From contig JANRKF010000022.1 in NCBI GenBank assembly GCA_033763575.1, forward strand, positions 1 through 49,107: a stretch of DNA of 49,107 bases, in the 5' to 3' direction. The stretch is from JANRKF01 sp033763575. GTDB taxonomy: Bacteria; Pseudomonadota; Alphaproteobacteria; Rickettsiales; SXRF01. Positions 1 through 8,129 of this stretch are shown piece after piece; positions within the stretch are counted from its first letter, which is position 1, and each line of letters starts with the position of its first letter. The notes beneath the pieces were generated by a model. The model saw nothing but the letters and a program-made list of their open reading frames with translations, ran no database searches and was not told the origin of the DNA. The position numbers were made by a program, and so were the translations under genes.

Positions 1-1
1 T

Positions 2-919
2 GCCGCCCCGTGGCGTATCGCCCCCGGCGAGAACATGGTCATGCTGCCGCCGGAATCGATGGCGATGGAGCCGCTGGTCGCGCCTGCCGCGCCGCAAGCG
101 CCGGTCGCGCCGATTGACGATGTGAACATGGTTTCCGTGCCCCCGGCCAAACCCGTGGCCGCTGCCGCACCGGCAGCGCCGGAAGATGCCGCGTTGAATC
201 AATCCATCACCGGACCAAGCTATGTCGAAGCCGGTGTCAATTTCTACAACGTCACCGACGACCAGGGCGACTGGTTCGGCCAGTTCCTCACCGCGCAGGT
301 GCAGACCGATCCGAAAAATCGCTGGAACACGCAGGTGCAGCACCAGAAGGCCTTCCACGATACCGGCACCTTCGTCGGCGTCGGCAACACCCACACCTTC
401 GACGACCGCTGGTTCACCGATGTGGGCTTCGGTATCGGCTCGAACACCTTCATCCTCCCGCGCTACCGCGCCGACGCCGCCATCAACCGCAAGCTGCTGC
501 CCGACGCCAACCTGATCGCCACCTTCGGCGGCACCTGGCTGAAAGCCAGCGAAACCTACACCAGCTACGGCCTGTTCTCCGGCCTCAGCTATTATTTCGA
601 TGGCCCATGGAACGCGCAGGTCGGCATCCGCAGCGACCGCAGCACCCCCGGCGGCGTCTATGCCACCTCCGGTTTCGGCGCCGTCACCTATGGTTATCAG
701 AAACGCCACTACCTCACCGGCCGCGTCGGTTATGGCCGCGAAGCCTACCAGCTGCTCGGCGCCGGCAACATCACCAACGCCTTCAACAGCAACACGTTCG
801 GCCTGAACTGGCGCCAGTGGATCGGCGAAAGCTGGGGCTACAACATCGGCAGCGAATATTACCACAACCCCACCTACAACCGCACCGGCGGCACCTTCAG
901 CCTGTTCAAGGAGTTTTAA
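2..919 (+). CDS. YaiO-like outer-membrane beta-barrel protein, 5' end outside window
   Basis: The frame is open to the left edge, so the N-terminus is missing; the first internal ATG is at 35. After a Pro/Ala-rich linker of about 60 residues, the rest alternates aromatic and polar residues in short strands separated by turns and ends in ...SLFKEF with a terminal Phe. This is typical of a small outer-membrane barrel and looks like the YaiO family domain, which is often encoded with surface polysaccharide genes. The stop TAA lies one base before the next ATG, so the two genes form an operon. A cellulose or exopolysaccharide export role is inference. The barrel call is fairly safe; the exact family less so. 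Confidence 0.7.
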   Translation, partial: AAPWRIAPGENMVMLPPESMAMEPLVAPAAPQAPVAPIDDVNMVSVPPAKPVAAAAPAAPEDAALNQSITGPSYVEAGVNFYNVTDDQGDWFGQFLTAQVQTDPKNRWNTQVQHQKAFHDTGTFVGVGNTHTFDDRWFTDVGFGIGSNTFILPRYRADAAINRKLLPDANLIATFGGTWLKASETYTSYGLFSGLSYYFDGPWNAQVGIRSDRSTPGGVYATSGFGAVTYGYQKRHYLTGRVGYGREAYQLLGAGNITNAFNSNTFGLNWRQWIGESWGYNIGSEYYHNPTYNRTGGTFSLFKEF

Positions 920-920
920 T

Positions 921-1733
921 ATGAAAAAAGAAGCCCTCAGCACCCGCCTTGCAAGCTTGCGCTACAGCAACTCGAAAGGCAAAACTATCCCGATGCACCA
1001 TGCCTTCCTGACGGTGAAGATGCGTGAATCCGCACGCATTACCTCTATCGTCATGCCCGGCTTTTTTGTCCTCGCGCTCTGGTATTTCCTGCCGATGATC
1101 GCCGAGCGCTGGAGCGAAGTGATCGCCTTCTGGACACAGAAAATCTACGGCGCGCCGATCGGCTATGTGACCAAAAACATCCTGGGCCAGACCATCAACC
1201 TGCCCTACCCGATGATCGAAGCGCAGCTGCCTTCGAGCGAGCTGGTGCATTGGAGCTTCACCGCATGCGTCATCGCCTTCGTGCTGAGCTTCCTCGGCAC
1301 CCCGCGTGTCGCGCCGCTCATCTATATGTTCCGCGCCGCGCTCGCCATCCAGGCCTCAGCGTCGATCGACCGCATGGTATCGCCCGATTTCTTCCCGTAT
1401 AACATGCAGTTTTATATTACGGACGCCCTGCTGCTGTCGATTTACCTGATGTTCATACTCCCGGTGATCCTCGGCTTCGTGTATTATATCTTCGATTTCG
1501 GCCTGCTCAGGAAAATCTCGCTGACGGTGGTGATGATCGGTTATTTCATCATCATGATCCCCTGCCAGTACATGGCCCACGCCTACATCATCGAGCAATG
1601 CACGTTCCTTTTCCTGCCGTTGTTGTTCCTGCTGTTCGGCACATTGCCCGATATCCTGATGTTCGTGAGTATTTATTCGCTGGGAATGAGCTGGCACACG
1701 AACGTTGAATCGATCAAAGGTCGGGGCTTGTAA
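921..1733 (+). CDS. Polytopic inner-membrane protein of unknown function
   Basis: 270 residues with about six to seven hydrophobic segments, the first near residues 40-60 and the last near 240-260, after a basic N-terminal stretch of about 40 residues. A good Shine-Dalgarno (AAGGAG) overlaps the end of the upstream barrel gene and decides the ATG at 921. I recognise no catalytic motif or family. Coupling to the barrel gene suggests a shared envelope or polysaccharide function, but that is only inference from position. Confidence 0.65.
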   Translation: MKKEALSTRLASLRYSNSKGKTIPMHHAFLTVKMRESARITSIVMPGFFVLALWYFLPMIAERWSEVIAFWTQKIYGAPIGYVTKNILGQTINLPYPMIEAQLPSSELVHWSFTACVIAFVLSFLGTPRVAPLIYMFRAALAIQASASIDRMVSPDFFPYNMQFYITDALLLSIYLMFILPVILGFVYYIFDFGLLRKISLTVVMIGYFIIMIPCQYMAHAYIIEQCTFLFLPLLFLLFGTLPDILMFVSIYSLGMSWHTNVESIKGRGL

Positions 1734-1762
1734 AAAATCCGCCGCCCCACTAAACAGGAGCT

Positions 1763-2521
1763 ATGGTAAAAAAAGACGAGAAGCATTACGCCTATTTCGA
1801 ACATGAGACCGTGCAGGCGATGCTGCACTCCCTGTTCCGCTTCCAGACGGCCATGCAGGCCCAGCTCATCAGCAACCGTTTCGCCGACCAGGTGATCCTC
1901 GCGCCCAAAATGTCGGACCACAAAGACCGCCGGAGCATCTTCCTGTGGGTGCGCGATCTCGACGTCACGCCGGAGCAGCGGAGCCTTGGTTATGTCGGGA
2001 ATTACGCCAAAATATCGCTGATCCAGCTCCCCAATAAGAAATGGACGCTGTCGATGACGCGGGTCGATGTCCCGCTGGTCAAACATCCGGTCAAACTCAG
2101 GGTGGGAAAACGTTTCCCCAATACCGGCCACCCGCTCATTCGCGGCATCGAACGGGGCAAGACCTATGACAACATGCAGCAGGCCGCCGAGGCGCTGATG
2201 GCGATGCATGAGGAGTTCCCGGAAATCAGCGTGCCGGGCGTAAACCGTCTCCGCATCATGATGTATAAAAAATCCGAAAAAGGTAAAAGCCCCGTGCAGC
2301 GCGTGGAGCTATCCGTCGTCAGGCGCGACGACGAGCGCTATATCATCGATATGAAAATACTGGGCAGGAAACAGGAGGCCGCAGAGCAGGCCATTGAGCC
2401 GACGCCATCACCCCAGGCCGAAACCACCAAACGCCCAGGCGCCAAACGCCGGGCGCCACAGCCGGTGGAAGGGCCTTACACCGCGATGGTCAACACACGG
2501 CGCAAAAGAAAACGGAAATAA
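1763..2521 (+). CDS. Hypothetical cytosolic protein with basic C-terminal tail
   Basis: 252 residues, with no signal peptide or membrane segment. The first 190 residues look globular with mixed alpha/beta character. The last 55 are Pro/Ala-rich and strongly basic, ending in RRKRKRK, which could bind nucleic acid or phospholipid head groups. It starts 29 bases after the membrane protein gene, with a GGAG Shine-Dalgarno, so it probably belongs to the same transcript. No family is recognised. Confidence 0.6.
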   Translation: MVKKDEKHYAYFEHETVQAMLHSLFRFQTAMQAQLISNRFADQVILAPKMSDHKDRRSIFLWVRDLDVTPEQRSLGYVGNYAKISLIQLPNKKWTLSMTRVDVPLVKHPVKLRVGKRFPNTGHPLIRGIERGKTYDNMQQAAEALMAMHEEFPEISVPGVNRLRIMMYKKSEKGKSPVQRVELSVVRRDDERYIIDMKILGRKQEAAEQAIEPTPSPQAETTKRPGAKRRAPQPVEGPYTAMVNTRRKRKRK

Positions 2522-2523
2522 AA

Positions 2524-2832
2524 TCAGCGCGCAGGCGCACCCGCAGGAGCGGCTTCACGCTTGGCCGGGATGCAGGTGAAATCCGGCTTGCGGCCACCTG
2601 TCTGCGGATCGAGGCTGCAATATTCGATATTGCCCATGCGACGGTCGATCTTCCAGAAACTCCACGAATCGCCGCCACCGGAGGACTGGATTTTCGAGAT
2701 TTCGTAGCGGCCATTATCAAACGTGTTGCTCACCCAATATTCCACGGCGCGGTAAACAAACATGCAGCCGATAATAAAACAGGCGGTGATGAAGAGTGAT
2801 CCGAGAAAACCTCTGGTGTTGAATTCGATCAT
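2524..2832 (-). CDS. Small hypothetical membrane-anchored protein
   Basis: 102 residues with one hydrophobic segment at about residues 9-28, followed by a polar domain with two cysteines (EYCSLDP and DFTCIPA) that would lie outside the cytoplasm and could form a disulfide. A clear AAAGGAA Shine-Dalgarno sits upstream of the ATG. The gene converges on its plus-strand neighbour with two bases between stops. Not assignable to a family; the gene call rests on the ribosome binding site and sensible composition. Confidence 0.55.
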   Translation of the reverse strand: MIEFNTRGFLGSLFITACFIIGCMFVYRAVEYWVSNTFDNGRYEISKIQSSGGGDSWSFWKIDRRMGNIEYCSLDPQTGGRKPDFTCIPAKREAAPAGAPAR

Positions 2833-2909
2833 GACAGATTCCTTTTTTGGTTGGCGCAGCCTAGCCCACCACGAGGTGGATGTCGAGTAAAAAACTTGGA
2901 TATAAAAAG

Positions 2910-3275
2910 GCCAGACAGCCTATAAGCCGGGTTCTGTCCCCCGCAACGAGTGCGGGGGGATGACCATTCATCTGGGATGCACATTGCTGCGCACCTCTAG
3001 CAACCTACCCGGAAGGTCAAACGTGCGAGGCGCACTTCCTTCCCTATTTGGTCTTGCTCCAGGTGGGGTTTGCCATGCCGTCTGTGTTACCACATCCGCG
3101 GTGGGCTCTTACTCCACCGTTTCACCCTTACCATCCGTCGCCAAGGCTTCGGATGGCGGTCTCTTCTCTGTTGCACTTTCCCTGGGGTTACCCCCGGCGG
3201 GCGTTACCCGCCACCTTGCCTCGTGGAGCCCGGACTTTCCTCGGACTTTCGTCCACGGTCATCCGGCTGTCTGGC
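2910..3275 (-). ncRNA. rnpB: RNase P RNA (class A)
   Basis: Read on the minus strand, the transcript opens with CCAGACAGCCGG and closes with its partner CCGGCTTATAGGCTGTCTGG, which pair as the terminal P1 helix. Downstream of P1 are the diagnostic GACGAAAGTCCGAGGAAAGT core and, later, the conserved GGTAAGGGTGAAACGGTGGA and AGAACCCGGCTTATAGG segments. About 365 nt is normal for a proteobacterial class A RNA. It is the catalytic subunit of the enzyme that removes tRNA 5' leaders. Short ORFs on either strand here are not genes. Confidence 0.95.
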
Positions 3276-3287
3276 GTGTTCAGAGTA

Positions 3288-3311
3288 CAGTGGTCAGTGG
3301 TCAGAGTCCAG
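3288..3311. repeat. 7-bp tandem repeat at the ampD 3' end
   Basis: Three units of a TGGTCAG-like heptamer (CAGTGGT, CAGTGGT, CAGAGTC). The ampD stop codon (TGA on the minus strand) lies inside the second unit, so the repeat supplies the protein's last residues and stop. Confidence 0.6.
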
Positions 3312-3971
3312 TAAGGCTTTAAGCAACATGTCACACTCCGCATCCCATTGCCCGCTCAGGGTTTTTGGCCGGAAATGACGCTGGAAGGCGATGATGGCTT
3401 TGGGGAGGTCGGCGGTGTCGTAGCCGTATTCAGATAAGGTGGCAGGTGACAGGTGACAGGCGGCAGAATGGCTCTGATCCGATAGCTGCGGAAAAAGTCC
3501 CACCCCTTCCCTCGCCAACCGCTTCCAATCAAATTTCTCACCGGGATCGTCTTTGCGGGTGGGGGCGACATCGGAATGGCCAACCACATTACGCGGGGCA
3601 ATCTTCCGCCGCGCTACGATGTCTTTGCAGAGTGAAATCACGCTTTGCATCTGCACTTCGGGAAAATCGCGATAACCGAAATCATGGCCGGGATTGACGA
3701 TCTCGATGCCGATGGAGCGTTGATTTATATTCGTGTGGCCGCGCCAGAAGCTTTTGCCCGCGTGCCACGCCCGCATCTCCTCATCCACCATCTGGAAAAT
3801 GCGGCCATCCTCCTCGATCATATAATGGGCGCTCACCTCGGCGGTCGCGTCGCACATGCGGTCGAGCGCATTGGCGCCGCTTTTCATGCCGGTGTAATGC
3901 AGCACCAGCATGTCGATGCCGTGCCCCTCGCGGCTATTGCAGTTCGGCGATGGGTGCTGGATGATGTCCAT
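3294..3971 (-). CDS. ampD: AmpD/AmiD-type N-acetylmuramoyl-L-alanine amidase
   Basis: 225 residues of the Amidase_2 fold, which cleaves the bond between N-acetylmuramic acid (or its anhydro form) and the stem peptide in wall recycling. Likely zinc ligands are the His in LVLHYTG (residue 25) and the His and Asp of GHSDVAPTRKDDPG. WHAGKSFW and IGIEIVNPG are also typical. No signal peptide is seen, so it is probably cytosolic. The last 40 residues (AFQRHFRP...) resemble a peptidoglycan-binding helical domain as in AmiD. A low-complexity stretch between the domains comes from a 7-bp repeat at 3437-3462. The gene follows murE after two bases, linking wall recycling with precursor synthesis. AmpD versus AmiD is not settled. 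Confidence 0.88.
   Translation of the reverse strand: MDIIQHPSPNCNSREGHGIDMLVLHYTGMKSGANALDRMCDATAEVSAHYMIEEDGRIFQMVDEEMRAWHAGKSFWRGHTNINQRSIGIEIVNPGHDFGYRDFPEVQMQSVISLCKDIVARRKIAPRNVVGHSDVAPTRKDDPGEKFDWKRLAREGVGLFPQLSDQSHSAACHLSPATLSEYGYDTADLPKAIIAFQRHFRPKTLSGQWDAECDMLLKALLDSDH
3437..3462. repeat. 7-bp tandem repeat inside ampD
   Basis: Units AGGTGGC, AGGTGAC, AGGTGAC and a partial AGG in tandem. On the coding strand it encodes a Ser/Ala/His/Leu-rich segment in the linker between the amidase and C-terminal domains, without breaking the frame. Confidence 0.7.
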
Positions 3972-3973
3972 GA

Positions 3974-5380
3974 TTACTTCACCGCCGCCCGCGCCACCGC
4001 CACGTCGTCATGCGGATGTTCGACACCGCCAATGACCTGCATTTTTTCATGCCCCTTGCCGGCGATGACGAGGATATCGCCTGCACCGAGCGCGGAGATG
4101 GCCGTAATAATTGCTTCGCTGCGATCGGCGATTTCAAGCGCGCGCGGGCAAGCCGCAAGAATCGCTTTGCGAATGGCGGCGGGGTCTTCACTGCGCGGGT
4201 TATCGTCGGTGACGATGACCGCATCGGCCAGCTCGCTCGCGATTTTTCCCATCTCCGGGCGCTTGCCCGCGTCGCGATTGCCGCCGCAGCCAAAGACCAG
4301 ATGCAGTTTTCCTTTGGTGTGCGGGCGCAAGGTGGCGAGGATATTGACCAGCGCCGCCGGGGTATGCGCGTAATCGACATATACCCCCGCCCCCTTTGCC
4401 GTGGTCGCCGCCAATTGCAGCCTTCCGGGCACGCCTGCAAGCGTCGGCACCGCCGCGAGCAGGGAGTCCAGCGCAAGGCCGGTGGGCAAGGCCAGCCCGA
4501 TCGCCGCCAGTATATTCATCGCCTGGAAACTACCCACCAGGGGTATCGCAAGCGCATGCTCCCGCCCGAACAAGCGGCAGCGCATCTCCTGCCCGTGCGG
4601 CAGCGGCGCGAGCGAAAGGATTTTCATATCCTCGGCCTTCATCCCGAAATCCACCACCTCATGCCCGCGCACGGCAGCAATCGCCCGCACATCCGCCGCC
4701 CGTTTATCATCGGCATTGATGACCGCAATACCCCCGGCGGGTAAAATCTCAGAAAATAATTTCATCTTGGCCGCGAAATATTCAGCCTCGGTATGGTGGA
4801 AATCGAGATGGTCGCGGGCGAAATTGGTGAAGGCCGCCGCCTGCAGCCGCGCACCGTGCATGCGGTATTGGGCGAGCCCGTGGCTCGACGCCTCCATCGC
4901 CACATGGGTGATGCCGGATTGGGCCATGTCCGACAGGATGCCGTGCAGGGAAATCGCCCCCGGCGTGGTGTGCGTGGCTTCCAGCCATGTCTCGTCATTG
5001 CCGCCGATCACGCCGAGCGTGCCGATCGACGCCGAGGCCTGGCCGCATAAATGGGCGAGCTGGCGGAAAAAATCCGCCGTCGAGGTTTTGCCGTCCGTGC
5101 CGGTGATGGCCACCAGCTGCTCCGGCTGGGCGGGCATGAACTGCGCCGCGATCTGCGCCAGCGCAAGGCGCGGATTTTCGGCGCGGATCACCCGCATTTT
5201 GGTCGGCGGCAGTTCGGCATCGGCCGCGCACAGCACCGCCACCGCCCCCATGGCCTCCGCCTGCGCGATGAACTGCACCCCATCGATCTTCTCGCCCTTG
5301 ATGGCGGCGAACAGGCTGCCCGGCCCCGCCTCGCGAGAATCCTGTGTGATGTCTGTAATACCCGAAAGATCAAAATCCAT
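3974..5380 (-). CDS. murE: UDP-N-acetylmuramoyl-L-alanyl-D-glutamate:meso-diaminopimelate ligase
   Basis: 468 residues, a normal length for MurE. It adds the third stem-peptide residue to the cytoplasmic peptidoglycan precursor using ATP. Visible are the ligase P-loop GTDGKTS (residues 94-100), the ATHTTPGA substrate segment, the ASSHGL motif and the DNPRSEDP motif (Asp near 393) that marks diaminopimelate rather than lysine specificity. The gene lies in the mraZ-rsmH-ftsL-ftsI order but is separated from ftsI by an opposite-strand orphan gene, so it probably has its own promoter in 5381-5490. Instead of murF and mraY, ampD and rnpB follow. Confidence 0.96.
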   Translation of the reverse strand: MDFDLSGITDITQDSREAGPGSLFAAIKGEKIDGVQFIAQAEAMGAVAVLCAADAELPPTKMRVIRAENPRLALAQIAAQFMPAQPEQLVAITGTDGKTSTADFFRQLAHLCGQASASIGTLGVIGGNDETWLEATHTTPGAISLHGILSDMAQSGITHVAMEASSHGLAQYRMHGARLQAAAFTNFARDHLDFHHTEAEYFAAKMKLFSEILPAGGIAVINADDKRAADVRAIAAVRGHEVVDFGMKAEDMKILSLAPLPHGQEMRCRLFGREHALAIPLVGSFQAMNILAAIGLALPTGLALDSLLAAVPTLAGVPGRLQLAATTAKGAGVYVDYAHTPAALVNILATLRPHTKGKLHLVFGCGGNRDAGKRPEMGKIASELADAVIVTDDNPRSEDPAAIRKAILAACPRALEIADRSEAIITAISALGAGDILVIAGKGHEKMQVIGGVEHPHDDVAVARAAVK

Positions 5381-5436
5381 GGCTATGGTGGTGACATATT
5401 TTGCATATAAATGCCAATATTTTCATGCGTTAATAA

Positions 5437-5463
5437 ATGACATCCGCTTCCCTGTGTGCTAGG
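5437..5463 (+). promoter_or_regulatory. Candidate promoter for the orphan gene at 5492
   Basis: ATGACA (5437-5442), 15 bases, then GCTAGG (5458-5463), 29 bases before the start codon. The layout resembles the candidate amt promoter at 29993-30020 (TTGACA, 16 bases, GCTAGC). Assigned by eye only. Confidence 0.3.
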
Positions 5464-5491
5464 CTGCCAACAGAACCATAGGGGGGATATA

Positions 5492-5998
5492 ATGGATACA
5501 GCTAATATAGATACGCTGGTAGCTAATATTGATACGGCGGCGCAATCCGCAAAATTTGCAGCCCAAGAACTCCAAACCGGCAGCAGTACGCATAGTTTGG
5601 GTGGTCATTGGAAGACCGTGATGTATTCATGGCTTCATCTCAATAAAAAAGCTCCCGCGGCGCTGAGCAATCCTCAAAGTGGAAATGCTGTGAATGCCGC
5701 GCAGTCCGTGCGCGATGCCGCGGCGGCCACATGGTTTGCGTTGCAAGCAGATAGAATAAAAAGCGCTCAGGGCGATATGCCGAAGGCGACAACCGATCAG
5801 GAGTTTGCTGCCAACCTCGCGAAAGCGATCTATGAAATCGTTCCGCAGCCAAAACATTCATCGCTGGAGAACGAGATAGCAGGGCTTGTCGCCGCCGTTT
5901 ATCCCGAGCCACAGCAGGCGGCGGCTCCCAGTGGCCAGCCAACCGCAGTGACGGATGCACAGCCGGACGGAGTGGCGCCCAAAGGACCACAAATATAA
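5492..5998 (+). CDS. Orphan hypothetical protein between murE and ftsI
   Basis: The ATG at 5492 is chosen over one at 5456 because a strong AGGGGGGAT Shine-Dalgarno precedes it, giving 168 residues. The product is soluble and Ala/Gln-rich with probable helices, and has a Pro/Gln-rich tail after residue about 135. No signal peptide, membrane segment or known family is visible. It runs against the surrounding division cluster, its stop falls five bases from the ftsI stop, and it splits murE from ftsI. This looks like a later insertion. Codon use at its 5' end is more AT-rich than that of its neighbours. Confidence 0.6.
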   Translation: MDTANIDTLVANIDTAAQSAKFAAQELQTGSSTHSLGGHWKTVMYSWLHLNKKAPAALSNPQSGNAVNAAQSVRDAAAATWFALQADRIKSAQGDMPKATTDQEFAANLAKAIYEIVPQPKHSSLENEIAGLVAAVYPEPQQAAAPSGQPTAVTDAQPDGVAPKGPQI

Positions 5999-6003
5999 AC
6001 TGA

Positions 6004-7767
6004 TTACTGCCGCGCCACCGCCTGCACCAGGAAGCGCGGCATCTTGGCGGTGTGGGTGGGGGCTTCTTCCTTATCCGTCCAATATTGCCCGGCATCGTCC
6101 GCCGGCACGTCGAAGCGCGGTTTCATGCCCAGCAGCGGGCCGATGCGCGCAATGACGTTGCCCACCACCGGCGCCGAAATCCACCCGCCGGTCGCATAGC
6201 CATAGGTCGATTTGTTGCCCTTGGGTTCATCGACCATCACCAGCACCGCATATTTCGGATCATCCGCCGGGAACACCGATACGAACGAGGCGATCTTCGC
6301 ATCCGCATTATACCTCCCTGCGGTATTTTTCTCGGCGGTGCCGGTTTTTCCCGCCACGCGGTAGCCGGGCACATCGGCCTTACCGCCGGTGCCGTGCTCC
6401 ACCACCAGCCGCATCAGGCGGCGCACATTCTGCGCGGTTTCCTCCTTCACCACCCGCTCGCCTTCTTTGCTGCCGGTTGTTTTCAGCAGCGTGAGCGTCG
6501 GCATCTGCCCGCTCGTGACTCCCGCGATGCCGCGCAGCAAATGCAGCGGCGACACCGCCATGCCGTGCCCATAAGAAATCGTCACCGTGCTGATTTCCCG
6601 CCAATCCTTCGGCACCAGCGGCGTCGAAATTTCGGACAGCTCGATGTCTACCGGAGCGAACATGCCGAGCTTTTCGAGGAAGGCCTGCTGCCGCTTCCCG
6701 CCAACATCCAGCGCCATTTTCGCCGTGCCTATATTCGAGGAATAGGCGTAGATTTCCGGCACGGAAAGCCAGCGCGCCTTGCCATGGGTATCACTAATGG
6801 TGAAGCCCGCGATTTTGAACGGGCGCGTGGCGTCGTAGCCGCTTTTCATGTTCACCGTGCCGTAATCGAGCGCCATCGCCGAGGTGAAGGTTTTGAAGGT
6901 GGAGCCCATCTCATAGGTGCCGAGCGTGGCGCGGTTGAATTTCTGCGCGTCGGTGGCACCGGCGGGCCGTTGCGGGTCAAAATCCGGCAGCGACACCATC
7001 GACAGCAACTCGCCGGTATGAATATCCATGATCACGCCGGTGGCGCCGATCGCATTGAACTCGTCCATCGCCTGCTTGATCTCGCTATGCATGATCGCCT
7101 GCAACCGCACATCGAGCGACAAGGCCAGCGGCTGGCGGTTGGTATTCGGATCGCGCAGCCGCGCATCGAAGCTTTTTTCCATCCCGGCCAGCCCTTTATT
7201 ATCTACCCCGACATACCCCAGCGCATGCGCGAACATACCCCCATGGGGGTATACGCGTTTCTCCTCCGGCAGGAAATAAAGCCCTGGAATGCCGAGGCTG
7301 TTCACCGCCTGCTGGTCGGAAGGCGGCAGGTTGCGCTTGATCCAGACGAATTTTTTGCCGCTCGATAATTGACGCACCAGCCGCCCTTTGTCCTGTTTAA
7401 GGGCGACCGAAAGCCTGGTTGCGGCCTCATCGACATTCTTGATTTCCCTCGGGTTGACGAAAACCGACGCCGTCATGAGGCTGGTCGCCAGCAGCACACC
7501 GTTGCGATCGACGATATCGCCGCGCTGCAAATTCTGCTCCGACGCCCCCACTTCAACTTCCTCGCTGGCGTTGGAATCGGGATCGGCGACGATGATCCTA
7601 AGCGCCTGCGGATTGCGGATAACCGCCACCTCGATCATGCGCACGGCAATGCTACCGAAACTCAGGCAGAAAAAAAGCCCGACGCACAATAAACGGATAC
7701 GCCCCTGCTCGATGATGCGGCGTCCGGTGCTTTTTTTGCGAACGATTTTACGGTTGCGTCCGCTCAT
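6004..7767 (-). CDS. ftsI: Septal peptidoglycan transpeptidase FtsI (PBP3)
   Basis: 587 residues of a class B penicillin-binding protein. A basic cytoplasmic N-terminus is followed by one membrane segment at about residues 24-46, a pedestal domain (RGDIVDRNG) and a transpeptidase domain. Catalytic motifs are intact: STFK with Ser289, SSN in YSSNIGT, and KTG in VAGKTGTAEK. It cross-links septal peptidoglycan in the divisome with FtsW. It starts three bases after the ftsL stop in the usual rsmH-ftsL-ftsI order. No anomaly is seen in the protein itself. Confidence 0.96.
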   Translation of the reverse strand: MSGRNRKIVRKKSTGRRIIEQGRIRLLCVGLFFCLSFGSIAVRMIEVAVIRNPQALRIIVADPDSNASEEVEVGASEQNLQRGDIVDRNGVLLATSLMTASVFVNPREIKNVDEAATRLSVALKQDKGRLVRQLSSGKKFVWIKRNLPPSDQQAVNSLGIPGLYFLPEEKRVYPHGGMFAHALGYVGVDNKGLAGMEKSFDARLRDPNTNRQPLALSLDVRLQAIMHSEIKQAMDEFNAIGATGVIMDIHTGELLSMVSLPDFDPQRPAGATDAQKFNRATLGTYEMGSTFKTFTSAMALDYGTVNMKSGYDATRPFKIAGFTISDTHGKARWLSVPEIYAYSSNIGTAKMALDVGGKRQQAFLEKLGMFAPVDIELSEISTPLVPKDWREISTVTISYGHGMAVSPLHLLRGIAGVTSGQMPTLTLLKTTGSKEGERVVKEETAQNVRRLMRLVVEHGTGGKADVPGYRVAGKTGTAEKNTAGRYNADAKIASFVSVFPADDPKYAVLVMVDEPKGNKSTYGYATGGWISAPVVGNVIARIGPLLGMKPRFDVPADDAGQYWTDKEEAPTHTAKMPRFLVQAVARQ

Positions 7768-7769
7768 GG

Positions 7770-8129
7770 CTATTCCGCAGCGTGAGCAGCGCTCACCAAT
7801 TCCACGCCCTCTATCGGCGGCGGCGGCGCATCAGCAACGCTTGCTTCCACCACCTGCGGGAACGGAATCGCCACCACTTCGGCAATCTGCTGCACGGTGG
7901 TTTCCTCTGTCTGCAAATAGGTGGCGGCGAGTTTCTGCAGGCGGTCCGGACGGTTGAGATACGCCCATTCGGCCGCCACCACGTTCATGCCCTCGCGCTC
8001 CACTTCAAGCTGCTGCTCGACTTCGGCGATCTGCGCGCGCAACGTCTGCACCTTGAACTTCACGCTGTAAAGCCCGAAGGCCGACACCGCCAGCACCGCA
8101 ATCCAGACAATGGCGGAAAGACGAATCAT
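7770..8129 (-). CDS. ftsL: Cell division protein FtsL
   Basis: 119 residues: a hydrophobic N-terminal segment at about 2-22, then a heptad-rich coiled coil (KVQTLRAQIAEVEQQLEVE) and a conserved LNRPDRLQKLA motif. This is the layout of the bitopic divisome protein that pairs with FtsB. The C-terminal Pro/Ala tail is variable. The start ATG overlaps the rsmH stop by four bases. Assignment rests on topology, the LNRPDRL motif and position between rsmH and ftsI. Confidence 0.88.
   Translation of the reverse strand: MIRLSAIVWIAVLAVSAFGLYSVKFKVQTLRAQIAEVEQQLEVEREGMNVVAAEWAYLNRPDRLQKLAATYLQTEETTVQQIAEVVAIPFPQVVEASVADAPPPPIEGVELVSAAHAAE

Noticed and set aside
2960..3378. Three overlapping short plus-strand ORFs of 88-120 codons
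   Set aside because: They lie antisense to the RNase P RNA and the ampD 3' end; the RNA explains the conservation and composition.
6052..7368. 438-codon plus-strand ORF opposite ftsI
   Set aside because: It is an antisense shadow of GC-rich ftsI, rich in His/Arg, with no ribosome binding site or domain.
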